64,000 nucleotides of DNA, taken from positions 94,501,995 to 94,565,994 of the forward strand of contig NC_079213.1 of the NCBI RefSeq assembly GCF_029633865.1, in the 5' to 3' direction. A program made the translations under genes and the position numbers. The DNA is from Lampris incognitus (lineage: Eukaryota; Chordata; Actinopteri; Lampriformes; Lampridae). Shown piece after piece: positions 20,715 through 57,490 of the stretch (positions within the stretch are counted from its first letter, which is position 1; every line of letters starts with the position of its first letter). The notes below the pieces were generated by a model that saw only the letters and a program-made list of their open reading frames with translations, was not told the origin of the DNA and made no database searches.

Positions 20715-22015
20715 GCACATAAAAACACTTGGATCAAAACGATATGGTGAGGACTCTGGTGAACCATCAGTCACATAAGTCTAATTTGCCCATAACACAC
20801 AGCGACAGGGTTGCAATTACACCCACACGGTGGTGCAGAGTCGTTAACCTGGTATCTTGATGGGTGCCATTAAAGAGTCACAGTATTTTAGGTCTTGTTA
20901 GTTTGCCCTAGCATCTGAAAGCATGTTCTCCAGCAGCGGCTAAGCTGAGAATCACAGACCACAAATGCACTTGATCACGTTAGCGCGTCACAGAGAAGGC
21001 AGGAGCAGGTGCTGCTGCTTTCTGCAGCAGGAAGCACGATATAGCTCTCTGTTTAAGATGGTAAACTAGGGATGCGTACTTTTTAAAAAGTGCCCGTCAT
21101 TTGTAACCGGGTCTTCAGTTATAGTTTCATCATGTCACATGCGAATTAGAGGTTTTATCAAAGACATGAAATCCGTTGATTTGTGGTGGTTATATTAGGA
21201 GATCATGTGTAAAAACATACATACCTGCTTAAGTTGTACATTGGGGCTGGTGGGCAATATGTCCAGCCTGTCCTTGGATTTAGACCGTTTCTTAACTCTC
21301 TGACTCGTAGAGTAGGGGTTGTAACTAGTTTTGCCACCACGTTTCAGCATGTCTCCTTTCCCTATTGCCGATCCCCCATCTTAAGCAGAAGTTTCTTTTC
21401 TCGCAAGAGCACTCGCAGATAGCAAAACCCACACAGATACTTCCTACCAGCCAGAAATGAGTCAGAGCGAAGAAACTGTTCAACAGCTTTGAAAGGTCCA
21501 ACGGTAAAACTACTTGATCGAGCTGAGACGTGAGCCGAACCAAGTTGAGCATTTTAGGCCGTCTGTTTGACACTACCGCAAAAGAGGCCCTGAAATATCG
21601 TGAAAATGACCCAGACCTCCATTTCTCAACCACAGCAAGTTTGCTGCAGGAGCCAGTGCCTGGGATGCGAGTCCACTAACTGCTCAAACTCAAATTCAAA
21701 CTAAAAAAAAAAGACTTGATTTAATAATAATAATAAAAGCACTCTCGTCGTTTGTGTCAGTCAACTATGGCTACGGCTGTCAGTGTTTCCCCCTTACCAC
21801 TTATCTAAAGCAGTTAATTCTGTAATCTGTCACGTTCTTCCGACAGGCACAGGCGGATGGAGCAGTTGACGGGCAAGTGGGCAGTTAAGAGGAAATCAAA
21901 CAACGTCGTGTATACTCACTGATGAAGTGCTGTTCTGGGGCCCCGGGCTTCCTGCTCGGCTCCTCTTGGAGATGGACGGGGTCTTTATCAGCTCCCGTTT
22001 CTTCCTGGTGAACAT
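2656..22015 (-). CDS. arhgap45: arhgap45 (HMHA1-like Rho GTPase-activating protein), N-terminal 15 exons
   Basis: Partial gene whose 3' end lies beyond position 1. Coding exons in transcription order: 21920-22015, 20083-20332, 19507-19689, 9734-9877, 9392-9476, 7441-7513, 6693-6768, 6395-6520, 6232-6293, 5962-6072, 5785-5865, 5151-5318, 4347-4484, 3089-3288, 2656-2777. All junctions are GT-AG and keep phase, giving about 638 residues plus one base. The protein begins MFTRKKRELIKTPSIS, the ARHGAP45 N-terminus, and continues through conserved blocks RRPTALSRHASAAG, VEDIPALLRDVARFAEAVEK, YPLLNTVEILTAAGKLI, SELLMGEVDSS, EGGVDSALLYAKS, PHMPLFSIYSLALEQD and ESSKLYDPGQQYA. ARHGAP45 is a haematopoietic-biased F-BAR/C1/RhoGAP protein that restrains Rac/Rho signalling at the membrane. 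The C1 and RhoGAP domains are not in this window. The paralogues ARHGAP29 and GMIP match less well at the N-terminus. Confidence 0.93.
3478..3857 (-). repeat. tRNA-derived SINE, family B (tail type 1)
   Basis: On the minus strand the element starts with a tRNA-like head: an A-box-like TGGTACAGTCGTTAGCGC and the B box GGGTTCGAACCC. A GAGGAAACCGGAGCACC core follows, then a (CA)n tract and a tail written on the plus strand as CCATTATCCAAGCCACTTAT. Close copies in this window are at 13386, 33028, 34560, 55388 and 63603. It lies in the intron between arhgap45 exons 13 and 14. Confidence 0.8.
4347..6293 (-). CDS. arhgap45: arhgap45 exons 9-13 (second half of F-BAR coiled coil)
   Basis: Exon 9 (6232-6293) encodes EMEFSKGLQRLYHSCKHS. 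Exon 10 (5962-6072) encodes PHMPLFSIYSLALEQD. Exon 11 (5785-5865) encodes KQEHEKKRKELKEQWLRAK. Exon 12 (5151-5318) encodes LRKFKQAYMARCEEYDKAK and an EKKKRVEEEARNK helix. Exon 13 (4347-4484) encodes ATYRTCIADA and VTVLRQLQEVIKQSDQTL. The regular charged helices form the membrane-curving F-BAR dimer known for this family. Exons 10-13 are all exact codon multiples in phase 0, so loss of any one would keep the reading frame. Confidence 0.9.
4681..4995 (+). repeat. Retroposon-like repeat ending in poly(A), plus strand
   Basis: GC-rich body followed by CAATTGGCCACTAAATTGGG, a GGGAGAAAAAAGGG segment and a poly(A) tract at about 4974-4990. The 3' segment resembles the reverse complement of the tail of SINE family A elsewhere in this window (AATTGGCC... 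TTGGGGAGAAAA), so it may be a relative with a different head, inserted in the opposite orientation. AGACAAATCAAAGTCA occurs on both sides (4660-4675 and 4989-5004) and is probably the target-site duplication. Confidence 0.6.
6395..9877 (-). CDS. arhgap45: arhgap45 exons 4-8 (first half of F-BAR region)
   Basis: Exon 4 (9734-9877) encodes RRPMAHECLGEVLRVLRQ and NTVEILTAAGKLISKVK. Exon 5 (9392-9476) encodes FHYEVCNEADKNEFEKAIE. Exon 6 (7441-7513) encodes SELLMGEVDSSTLL. Exon 7 (6693-6768) encodes SMENLYAVSGQGPDGGQF. Exon 8 (6395-6520) encodes EEVDVILQHSEGGVDSALL and KDLISYVEKRTSL. These match ARHGAP45 in order with small length differences. Two exons directly border dinucleotide arrays on the transcribed strand: a TG tract right after the exon 6 donor and a TG tract just before the exon 8 acceptor. 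Confidence 0.9.
6531..6579. repeat. (CA)n microsatellite next to arhgap45 exon 8 acceptor
   Basis: Uninterrupted CA array of about 24 units. On the transcribed minus strand it reads (TG)n and ends 10 bases before the exon 8 boundary at 6520. Confidence 0.95.
7392..7436. repeat. (CA)n microsatellite next to arhgap45 exon 6 donor
   Basis: CA array preceded by a GCGC/CACG variant stretch. On the minus strand the exon 6 donor GTGAGTG runs straight into (TG)n. Confidence 0.95.
7640..7800. repeat. Dispersed repeat, single arm of the 34.8-kb hairpin repeat
   Basis: Contains AATCCAGTGAGTCAAGTAAA and GACAGTACAAGCCTGTTTCA, nearly identical to the left arm of the inverted repeat at 34809-34924, together with the same flanking segment (TTAAAAGAAAC...CAACAAATAAGGA). 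Flanked by TATATA tracts. Confidence 0.6.
7985..8437 (-). repeat. tRNA-derived SINE, family A (copy 1)
   Basis: About 430-450 bp, head at the right end. On the minus strand the head reads GTCCGGGTAGCGTAGCAGTC and then the exact B box GGTTCGAATCC. A conserved body follows with CCTGGTCACTGCACTAGCGC and CTGTCAGGTGAAAAGAAGC, and a tail ending ATTAGGGAGAAAAGGGGGGG. Lies in the intron between arhgap45 exons 5 and 6. Eight more copies are in this window, all in this orientation. Confidence 0.85.
8460..9390. other. arhgap45 intron 5, unique-looking sequence
   Basis: No coding match, repeat family or RNA gene recognised. AT-rich with scattered short stops in all frames. Confidence 0.5.
9938..10245 (-). 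repeat. tRNA-derived SINE, family A (copy 2, head lost)
   Basis: Carries the tail and body (AATTGTATCCGGCCAATTAC, CTTCTTTTCACCTGACAGTG, GACCAGGACACATACCTGCA) but stops before the tRNA-like head. Sits 60 bases upstream of arhgap45 exon 4. Confidence 0.8.
10787..10827. repeat. (TA)n microsatellite with flanking GT tract
   Basis: GT repeats at 10759-10776 followed by an uninterrupted TA array. Lies in the large arhgap45 intron 3. Confidence 0.9.
10953..11250 (-). pseudogene. THAP zinc-finger fragment (broken)
   Basis: Two overlapping minus-strand frames together give the order of a THAP DNA-binding domain. One has the N-terminal Cys pair (HCAACGCTNTRKRLNE). The other has the second half (SFHRKPTADFESRMWLKALN, PKYIFVCSHHF) with the invariant Trp, Pro, Cys-x2-His and Phe. 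The halves are in different frames, so the domain is interrupted. THAP domains occur in P-element-like transposons and in host THAP proteins. The position in a transposon-rich intron favours transposon origin. No transposase catalytic part was seen. Confidence 0.55.
11478..12341. mobile_element. Scrambled fold-back Tc1 derivative
   Basis: Both ends carry the same Tc1 terminus (CACTACCGTTCAAAAGTTTG and its inverse) flanked by TA. Compared with the complete relative at 36792-38409 it consists of four pieces. 11478 to about 11801 matches the transposase 3' end side. About 11801-12014 matches the transposase 5' end, inverted. About 12015-12170 matches an internal 5' part in direct orientation. 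About 12165-12341 is an inverted copy of the first terminus. The two termini are therefore inverted copies of one end, about 175 bp long. A plus-strand stub encodes the first 50 or so transposase residues (from 11857). It cannot encode a transposase. Confidence 0.85.
12536..13170 (+). pseudogene. hAT/ZMYM-like transposase N-terminus with TTF-type zinc finger, truncated
   Basis: The open part (12636-13170, followed by unrelated SINE sequence in the same frame) contains SRHDKVEWLTGS, RLYCWPCVMF, a GFEDLLNFDRSVKLHEKSKEH helix with the His residues of a TTF-type finger, then LAKHTDTVWKKRDILKRLIE and AFRGHDESEKSDNKGNYRE. This is the N-terminal layout of hAT-derived transposases and ZMYM1-like genes. 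It ends abruptly where a poly(G) tract and a SINE head (13218) begin, and a C-run near 12620 breaks the frame upstream. The catalytic domain and dimerisation region are missing. It is a transposon fossil in an arhgap45 intron. Confidence 0.7.
13218..13350 (-). repeat. tRNA-derived SINE, family A (copy 3, head only)
   Basis: Contains only the head-proximal part: GGCCAATTGTGTCTGTAGGG, CAAGCCGGAGGTAACACAGG, a B-box region (GATTCGAACC) and TTGGTAGGCAACGGAATAGA. Inserted at the 3' edge of the hAT-like fragment. Confidence 0.8.
13386..13896 (-). repeat. SINE family B (tail type 1), split by about 150 bp
   Basis: Tail CCATTATCCAAACCACTATC, a CA tract, GGAGGAAACCGGAGCACCCA core and the first part of the tRNA head, then about 150 bp of unrelated sequence (about 13713-13865), then the rest of the head (AGGCGACCGCGCTAACTACC). 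The intervening segment is probably a later insertion within the SINE head. Confidence 0.7.
13901..14268 (-). repeat. SINE family B with a second tail type (B2)
   Basis: Shares the tRNA head and GGAGCACC core with the other B copies. Its tail is different: ACTTTATTGGTCCCTGTGGG followed by CATCCTAGCTGTGTAGCTAG. The copy at 40217-40568 has the same tail. Adjacent copies 13386 and 13901 thus show two 3' tails on one head family. Confidence 0.75.
14358..17010 (-). mobile_element. 5'-truncated L1 LINE with poly(A) tail and broken reverse transcriptase
   Basis: The minus strand carries L1 ORF2 from the reverse transcriptase to the 3' end, split into several frames. In order: SMQSNKAPGRDGFSIEMYK, CPVSLLNCDYKILTKILATR, SLDAEKAFDRIEW (motif A, Asp kept), RGCRQGCSLSPYMFNLAI, SLYANGLLYIS (normally YADD), and C-terminal segments IWNNSNPRMKK and LPNFIFYYWAANI. 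The 3' end has AATAAA followed by poly(A) (minus strand, 14358-14385). The 5' end stops near 17010, so ORF1 and the endonuclease are absent. It lies in arhgap45 intron 3 in sense orientation. Confidence 0.85.
17212..17300 (+). repeat. SINE family B tail fragment, plus strand
   Basis: Reads CCCTGCGACCCTGAGAGCAG and AAGCGGTTTGGATAATGGAT, the reverse complement of the B tail. This is the only B fragment in this orientation in the window. Confidence 0.65.
17301..19506. other. 3' part of arhgap45 intron 3, no recognised gene
   Basis: No exon, transposase or RT match seen. Contains homopolymer runs at 17830-17855 and a C-rich tract at 18809-18832. Open frames on both strands lack family motifs and flanking splice sites that would join them to arhgap45 in phase. 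Confidence 0.5.
19507..20332 (-). CDS. arhgap45: arhgap45 exons 2-3 (Ser-rich N-terminal region, start of F-BAR extension)
   Basis: Exon 2 (20083-20332, phase 0 to 1) encodes a Ser/Thr/Pro-rich disordered segment ending in RRPTALSRHASAAG, a conserved basic motif with RHAS that looks like a 14-3-3/AGC-kinase site. Exon 3 (19507-19689, phase 1 to 1) starts GFPLQSW and ends with the VEDIPALLRDVARFAEAVEKLKDVV helix that opens the folded region. Acceptors TTTCAG and CCCCAG and donors GTGTGT and GTAAGG bound them. Exon 3 is followed by a 9.6-kb intron. Confidence 0.88.
20333..21919. other. arhgap45 intron 1
   Basis: Contains a (CA)n array of about 45 units at 20624-20712. The rest shows no coding or repeat identity that I recognise. 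Confidence 0.55.
20624..20712. repeat. (CA)n microsatellite
   Basis: Uninterrupted CA array, one of the longest in the window, in arhgap45 intron 1. Confidence 0.97.
21920..22015 (-). CDS. arhgap45: arhgap45 exon 1 (start codon)
   Basis: 32 codons from ATG 22015 to a strong GTGAGT donor. I chose this start because the sequence after it aligns directly with the human ARHGAP45 N-terminus, and the ATG has A at -3. The frame stays open upstream to 22267, with other ATGs at 22267, inside the SMCDVRRK segment, and in MDGKGTLKM eight codons upstream; the last has G at -3 and +4. An extended N-terminus is therefore possible. The basic RKKREL plus Ser/Thr-rich stretch is typical of the family. Confidence 0.85.
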
Positions 22016-22839
22016 CTTAAGCGTGCCTTTGCCGTCCATCCCGGCTTCTCTGAGTTTGATGTACAGCCCCCCCACCCACCCCCCGACTCGCCTCTTGGGT
22101 CCTCTGCCAGTCACCGGCGGAACCTCCGTGCCATCGAGCCCGACCTTCAACCGCGTTAGCCGTCTGTCCGCCTTCCTCCTGACGTCGCACATGGAGGGGG
22201 AGGAGGCAGGGAGGGAGGAGGAGGAGGAGGGGCGCAGGCTCACTGACAGCAGCGCTCCTCTAACCAAGGCGGGCGGCAGCCTTAGGCCCTCTAAATGTTT
22301 ATGTCAACGTAGAAATGGCCAACGGGTCCAGTATTATTGTAGTTGTAGTTGTTTTTTAAGTTCCCTGCCTAACAAAGTGCTCAGTGGAGCGGAGACAGGC
22401 GTGTGTCCCGTGTTTTATCGGACAAGACAGAGGAAATAAACACCTTCATCAACTCACCCTGCGACACGTGTGCAGTGACCACCTGATTCGTTAGTTTTGA
22501 TGGGAGCTCCGCCCCCATGCACCTGGTCAGTTAATTTGTTTAAATTCAAAGTAGAAATTCCCCCACATTCCACCTAATTTCTTTACGTGGTTGAACTCTG
22601 ACTGGGCTTGAACTGCGAACGACAATTTTTTCTGGTGACCATACGAAGGAATTATATTTAATCCCGTCACGGCGTCGTCAGTGCGCATGCGCGCTATGAC
22701 GACTCAAACGCGAATATGTGCGTTTCGCAAATCATGTGGCCATGAGCGGAAAATGGCGTAAATCGTCTCGTCGCCGGTAGGCAAAATCTCAGGTCTCCGC
22801 AAATTTGCTACCCGACCGTAGTTTATTCAGCCACTGACA
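22016..22839 (-). promoter_or_regulatory. Compact tjp3-arhgap45 intergenic region and arhgap45 upstream region
   Basis: About 0.8 kb between the arhgap45 start codon and the predicted tjp3 poly(A) signals. The first 250 bases are GC-rich, with CG dinucleotides and purine-rich GAGGAGG repeats (22190-22235), and are open in frame with arhgap45, so they are 5' UTR or extra N-terminal coding sequence. A palindromic GCGCATGCGC (NRF1-like) lies at 22683-22692. NRF1 sites are common in CpG promoters. No TATA box was identified with confidence. Confidence 0.45.
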
Positions 22840-23601
22840 CAGATTTATTTACATAAGAGTGCTTACCAGTAACTGACTTGAGGCGTTATTAGTGATTAAA
22901 GGGAAAGTTAGCCTAATAGTCCCACACTTTGAAATTCCAAATGACGCCATTGTGAAAAGTAGATAAAAACAGTTTAATGTAGTGAAAACGAAAATGTTGG
23001 TACATCCAAATGTTTCATGAATATCCTTGTGACACAGCCCTGTATCCGTAGCAAGAGAACATGGATACATGACAGTAAAATATTCGTATTTCAAGCAATC
23101 TCTAGAATTGGTTAAAGTTGTTTTGTACAATAGCAAAAACAATTATCTTTACAGTGAGGTTTAAATATTCAAAAGCAAAAAAAAAAAAGTGAGGAGGCAC
23201 TTCCAACATAATTTTTTATCCGAGAACCTGTCCAGGGCGAGACAGTCTAAAAAGAATCCAGAAATCCCACTGTAAACACACCTGCTTCAACATGCCACAC
23301 CATGAACATCTTAAGACAAAACATTGGTTTGGTTGAAAAATTAACATACCAAACATCTGCTCTCTTGCGGGCAATTTTGTAGGAAGAAGTGAAATTACAA
23401 TTGTGTCCCTTTCAGATTGGTAGACGACAGCTTTTAGGCCTAGAGTAAAGGCCTAAAATTCATTGTAAATTCATCATTGTAAGGCAGTAGCGGGGTTCAC
23501 ACTGCTGGCTTAAATTTTGGAATTGTGTCCCCTACTGAGCTGGGTCCAGAGTTGGGGCCACTTCTAGATGACAGTTCTATGGGGTCCTGTGAGTACTGCG
23601 T
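22840..23601 (-). other. tjp3: tjp3 3' UTR (predicted)
   Basis: The sequence after the tjp3 stop has no further coding match. On the minus strand AATAAA signals occur at 22844-22849 and 22822-22827, the first ones downstream of the stop, which would give a 3' UTR of about 0.75 kb. The end point is inferred from the signals only. Confidence 0.5.
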
Positions 23602-53038
<29,437 letters not shown>

Positions 53039-53739
53039 CTGTAAAACAAAAACAAAAAACCAAACAAAAACAACAACACGTAAATCACCAGAGTTTGAAA
53101 AATAGTCAAAAGCTCCATGCTGTGGGATAGAAATATCTTACTGTGATAAAAGACAAAAACAACACAACACCATCAACATGAAACACGCCAAAACCAACCT
53201 ACGTGGGATATGTAACCCAGGCTGTTGCAGTGACAACAGTTGTGTACTCAGAGGAGGTGTACGTCTGGGACTCTACAGTAATACAGCATGCTCGCACCTG
53301 TTTCATTCCTGTCTGACAGGTATGGGGGAGGGGCTAGCTGATGCATGCGCATGCACACGTACACACATGCACGCACATATGCACACAAAATGCACACATC
53401 CTTTATGTCTCGGTGACGCCGGTGACACAAGACACCCAGGCCTTGTTGGGTTAGCGTGCACATAGAAATACAATGAGAAGAGCCAAAGTGATCCCCTCTA
53501 AGACACGGAGAGTGTGGCTGTTGTACACACAGACTCTCTCTATTGGATGCTCTGTAAACAGATGAACCACTTGGCCCCGCAATCTTGGTGAAACGTTAGA
53601 GTGTTTGTAGACAAGCAAGCGTGCTTAGTCTACAGTCTTTTGTCATTCTGGACAGCATACTGGATGCATTTTCCAAACTGACACATTCTACCTTTGTTTT
53701 CAAGCTGCCACTTTCAGCATAAAGTGCTAATGTGCTTCT

Positions 53740-54100
53740 CTCTTTTCTTCTTTTCTCTCTCTGAATGAGGTCTTCTCCTTTCTCTTTTTCCGTGTATGTG
53801 AATGATGTGATGCGAGTCTCCCCTGTGTGCACGTGCAGTCTGTCCTTCCCCCAGGTTTCCATGGTGATGATGGTCACCACCTAGACACTGCTTGGCATCC
53901 TCCTTATCACATTTTTGTTTTATATATCTTATAAATCCATATAATTTTGTTATCTTGTTTTAATGTAATATCCTTCTCTCACTAAGATGTGTGACAAATT
54001 TGTATTTTTTTTTTTTGTTACATGGTGATGCTGGTTGCGTGACTCAGGTCCGATGGTGTCTGGATACTTCTTGGCATCCTCGTCATCATATGCTTCATAT
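53740..54100 (+). repeat. LINE 3'-end repeat, family T (copy 3, left part)
   Basis: Matches copy 1 (32160) up to the CATCATATGCTTCATATA segment, where the Tc1 begins. The right part resumes at 56228. Confidence 0.7.
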
Positions 54101-54101
54101 A

Positions 54102-55318
54102 CACTCACTGGCCACTTTATTAGGTACACCTGTCCAACTGCTCGTTAACGCAAATTTCTAATCAGCCAATCACATGGCAGCAACTCAATGCATTTAGGCA
54201 TGTAGACATGGTCAAGACGATCTGCTGCAGTTCAAACCGAGCATCAGAATGGGGAAGAAAGGTGATTTAAGTGACTTTGAACGTGGCATGGTTGTTGGTG
54301 CCAGACGGGCTGGTCTCAGTATTTCAGAAACTGCTGATCTACTGGGATTTTCACGCACAACCACCTCTAGGGTTTATAGAGAATGGTCCGAAAAAGAGAA
54401 AATATCCAGTGAGCGGCAGTTCTGTGGGCGAAAATGCCTTGTTGATGCCAGAGGTCAGAGGAGAATGGCCAGACTGGTTCGAGCTGATAGAAAGGCAACA
54501 GTAACTCAAATAACCACTCATTACAACCGAGGTACGCAGAAGAGCATCTCTGAACGCACAACACGTCGAACCTTGAGGCAGATGGGCTACAGCAGCAGAA
54601 AACCACAGTGGGTGCCACTCCTGTCAGCTAAGAACAGGAAACTGAGGCGACAATTCGCACAGGCTCACCAAAATTGGACAATAGAAGATCGGAAAAACGT
54701 TGCCTGGTCTGATGAGTCTCGATTTCTGCTGCGACATTCAGATGGTAGGGTCAGAATTTGGCGTCAACAACATGAAAGCATGGATCCATCATGCCTTGTA
54801 TCAACGGTTCAGGCTGGTGGTGGTGGTGTAATGGTGTGGGGGATATTTACTTGGCACACTTTGGGCCCCTTAGTACCAACTGAGCATCGTGTCAACGCCA
54901 CAGCCTACCTGAGTATTGTTGCTGACCATGTCCATCCCTTTATGACCACAGTGTTCCCATCTTCTGATGGCTACTTCCAGCAGGATAACGCGCCATGTCA
55001 TAAAGCTCGAATCATCTCAGACTGGTTTCTTGAACATGACAATGAGTTCACTGTACTCAAATGGCCTCCACAGTCACCAGATCTCAATCCAATAGAGCAC
55101 CTTTGGGATGTGGTGGACCAGGAGATTCGCATCATGGATGTGCAGCCGACAAATCTGCAGCAACTGCGTGATGCTATCATGTCAATATGGACCAAACTCT
55201 CTGAGGAATGTTTCCAGTACCTTGTTGAATCTATGCCACGAAGGATTAAGGCAGTTCTGAAGGCAAAAGGGGGTCCAACCCGGTACTAGCAAGGTGTACC
55301 TAATAAAGTGGCCAGTGA

Positions 55319-55321
<3 letters not shown>
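54102..55321 (+). mobile_element. Complete Tc1/mariner transposon (type 2, copy 2)
   Basis: 1220 bp, same termini and length as 38422-39641 but opposite orientation; both ends match CACTCACTGGCCACTTTATT exactly. Flanked by TA (54100-54101, 55322-55323). Inserted in the family T LINE 3'-end repeat. Followed by a 66-base TA array. Confidence 0.95.
54249..55289 (+). CDS. Tc1-type transposase, 346 residues, intact
   Basis: [43 protein letters not shown], catalytic [26 protein letters not shown] and [14 protein letters not shown], Gly box [15 protein letters not shown]-terminus KAKGGPTRY. All DD34E residues and the conserved VMVWG Trp are present, and both ends are identical inverted repeats. This is the best candidate in the window for a recently active copy. 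Confidence 0.95.
   Translation: MGKKGDLSDFERGMVVGARRAGLSISETADLLGFSRTTTSRVYREWSEKEKISSERQFCGRKCLVDARGQRRMARLVRADRKATVTQITTHYNRGTQKSISERTTRRTLRQMGYSSRKPQWVPLLSAKNRKLRRQFAQAHQNWTIEDRKNVAWSDESRFLLRHSDGRVRIWRQQHESMDPSCLVSTVQAGGGGVMVWGIFTWHTLGPLVPTEHRVNATAYLSIVADHVHPFMTTVFPSSDGYFQQDNAPCHKARIISDWFLEHDNEFTVLKWPPQSPDLNPIEHLWDVVDQEIRIMDVQPTNLQQLRDAIMSIWTKLSEECFQYLVESMPRRIKAVLKAKGGPTRY

Positions 55322-55387
<66 letters not shown>
55322..55387. repeat. (TA)n microsatellite
   Basis: Uninterrupted TA array between the Tc1 and the SINE; probably grew from the TA target. Confidence 0.95.
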
Positions 55388-55388
<1 letters not shown>

Positions 55389-55510
55389 ATGCATCCATTA
55401 TCCAAACCGCTTATCCTGCTCAGAGTCGCAGGGATGCTGGAGCGTATCCCAGCAGTCATTGGGCGGCAGGCAGGGAGACACCCTGGACAGGCCGCCTGTC
55501 TACCACAGGG

Positions 55511-55579
<69 letters not shown>

Positions 55580-55803
55580 CTAGAGACAATTTAGTAAGGG
55601 CGATTCACCTGACCTAAATGTCTTTGGACTATGGGAGGAAACCAAAGCACCCAGACGAAACCCACGCAGACACAGGGGGAACATGCAAACTCCACACAGA
55701 GGACGACCCGGGACGACCCCCAAGGTTGGACTATACTGGGGCTCGAACCCAGGTCCTTCTTGCTGTGAGGTGACTGTGCTAACCACTGTGCCACCGTGCT
55801 ATC
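55388..55803 (-). repeat. SINE family B (tail type 1) with a long CA array
   Basis: Tail CCATTATCCAAACCGCTTAT, (CA)n at 55512-55572, core and tRNA head (GGGGCTCGAACCCAGGTCC, GCTAACCACTGTGCCACCG). Part of the nested stack in the family T repeat. Confidence 0.8.
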
Positions 55804-55854
55804 CAGGAAAGGAATATATCACACAAAAAGTAGGCGAGGGAGAATGTATGTGTT

Positions 55855-56226
55855 TCTCCCCAGTTGTATCCGGCCAATTACCCCACTCTTCCGAGCTGTC
55901 CCGGTTGCTGCTCCACTCCCTCTGCTGATCGGGGGGGGGGGGGGGCTGCAGACTACCACGTGCTTCCTCTAATACATGTGGAGTCGCCAGTCACTTCTTT
56001 TCACCTGACAGTGAGAAGTTTCACCAGGGGGATGTAGCACGTGGGAGGATCATGCTATTTACCCCTTCCCCCCCTGAACAAGCACCTCAACCGACCAGAG
56101 AAGGCGCTAGTGCAGCAACCAGGACACATAGGGATGCCCGATCAACCTGGAGGTAACACAGGGATTCGAACCGGTGATCCCCATGTTGGTAGACAACAAA
56201 ATAGACCGCTATGCTGCCCGGGAGCC
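55855..56226 (-). repeat. tRNA-derived SINE, family A (copy 9, internal deletion)
   Basis: Tail CCCCAGTTGTATCCGGCCAA, a G-run at 55931-55944, and head GGGATTCGAACCGGTGATCC. About 60 bases before the head (the CACATCCGGCTTCCC...GGCCAATTGTGTC region) are missing. Confidence 0.82.
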
Positions 56227-56227
56227 C

Positions 56228-56520
56228 ATTCGTCATATATTTTATAATTGCATTTTAAATCTGTTTTCCTCTTTCAATGTTGTATTGTGTAAATTGTGTA
56301 CACACAACATCCATTGCACGTTGTCTGTCTTGGGAGAGAGATCCCTCCTCTGTTGCTCCCCCTGAGGTTTCTTCCTATTTTTTCTCCCTGTTAAAGGTTG
56401 TTTTTTTTTTTAGGGAGTTGTTCCTTATCCGATGCAAGGTTGTGTTGCTGTAAAGCCCCTTGAGGCAAATTTGTAATTTGTGACATTGGGCTATACAAAT
56501 AAAACCGACTTGACTTAACG
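56228..56520 (+). repeat. LINE 3'-end repeat, family T (copy 3, right part)
   Basis: Resumes with GTCATATATTTTATAATTGC and ends ACAAATAAAACCGACTTGAC. The sequence TCATATA occurs at both break points (54095-54101 and 56232-56238), consistent with a target duplication of the first insertion. Confidence 0.7.
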
Positions 56521-57490
56521 CGGTCCTCGAGACACTATCTCAAATCGCTGCACTGACATACCAATCATGATTGCCATTTACTGCATACCGACTCATTTCA
56601 AAACCCAAAAACACACACAGACAAGCAGGCTCTGCAAGACTAAGAGAGAGGCCTGCTCGCTCAGCGAGCAGAAACGGGTAAAGCCAGCCACTCTACTCTG
56701 GAGCACAGAGAGGTACTGTTATAGCTAAGCTTCAAAACAACCAGTCGTTCCCTCGAATACCGTTGAGAAGATAAAGGACGCAAGTCATGAGAAAAGGGCG
56801 TGGGGCACACACTGACACGGCAACCTGGAAAACTTCGAAAACCAGGAGTACAGGAGCGGCGTTAGTGACCTGTGAACAGTAGGCCATTTGTTTGACCAAG
56901 TTAATGATAAACCAAAAAAGAAGCAGAAAAGAATATGCAAGGCCATGGCTTGCTTGGCGCATGCTTCCTTAGTTATGCATCTAAACCGAAATACGTATCT
57001 GTTAGTTTTTATCTTCGTAGCTCTTTCTGGTTGTGTTCAGCCGGGAGTTGCATTGTGCAGGGTGCACAAGCAAGCTCAAACAACCCTTTCACTTGTCTTG
57101 GGAAAACAACGTATTAAATGCCTTTAATGACTATGTCTCGCAAATCAGTGTGGAGTGGACAGCATGTGTTTTCACAACTTCAGTATGTCAACTGGGATGC
57201 ATGTGCACACATCCCTGTCAAAATACGTCAACGTGAAAGTAGTGTGCCATTAGTGGATATGCAAATGTCTGTGACGTTATCAGTCTTTAGGACTGGGGAC
57301 TTCCCTGAAAATAGTCCAGCGTTCCTAACAACACAGCAGGCTTGCGAAGAATATGATTCAACACGTCATTTTGTGCACCAAACACTACACACATCACTCA
57401 CAAAAATGAAATGATTCATTTTGAACTTTGGGGTTTTCGGCAGCACTTGGGGAGCAGAAATCTAAAAAATTACAATGACGGCTCACTAAG
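56521..57490. other. Sequence upstream of tjp3 coding region, nothing recognised
   Basis: No exon, repeat family or RNA gene identified. Short open frames on the plus strand overlap in three frames and have no family motifs. Confidence 0.5.

Noticed and set aside
20506..20774. Long open frames of alternating Val-Cys or Thr-His residues at CA/TG arrays (also at 6517, 7244, 35452, 51956, 62212)
   Set aside because: They are translations of microsatellites; no start context, domain or splice connection.
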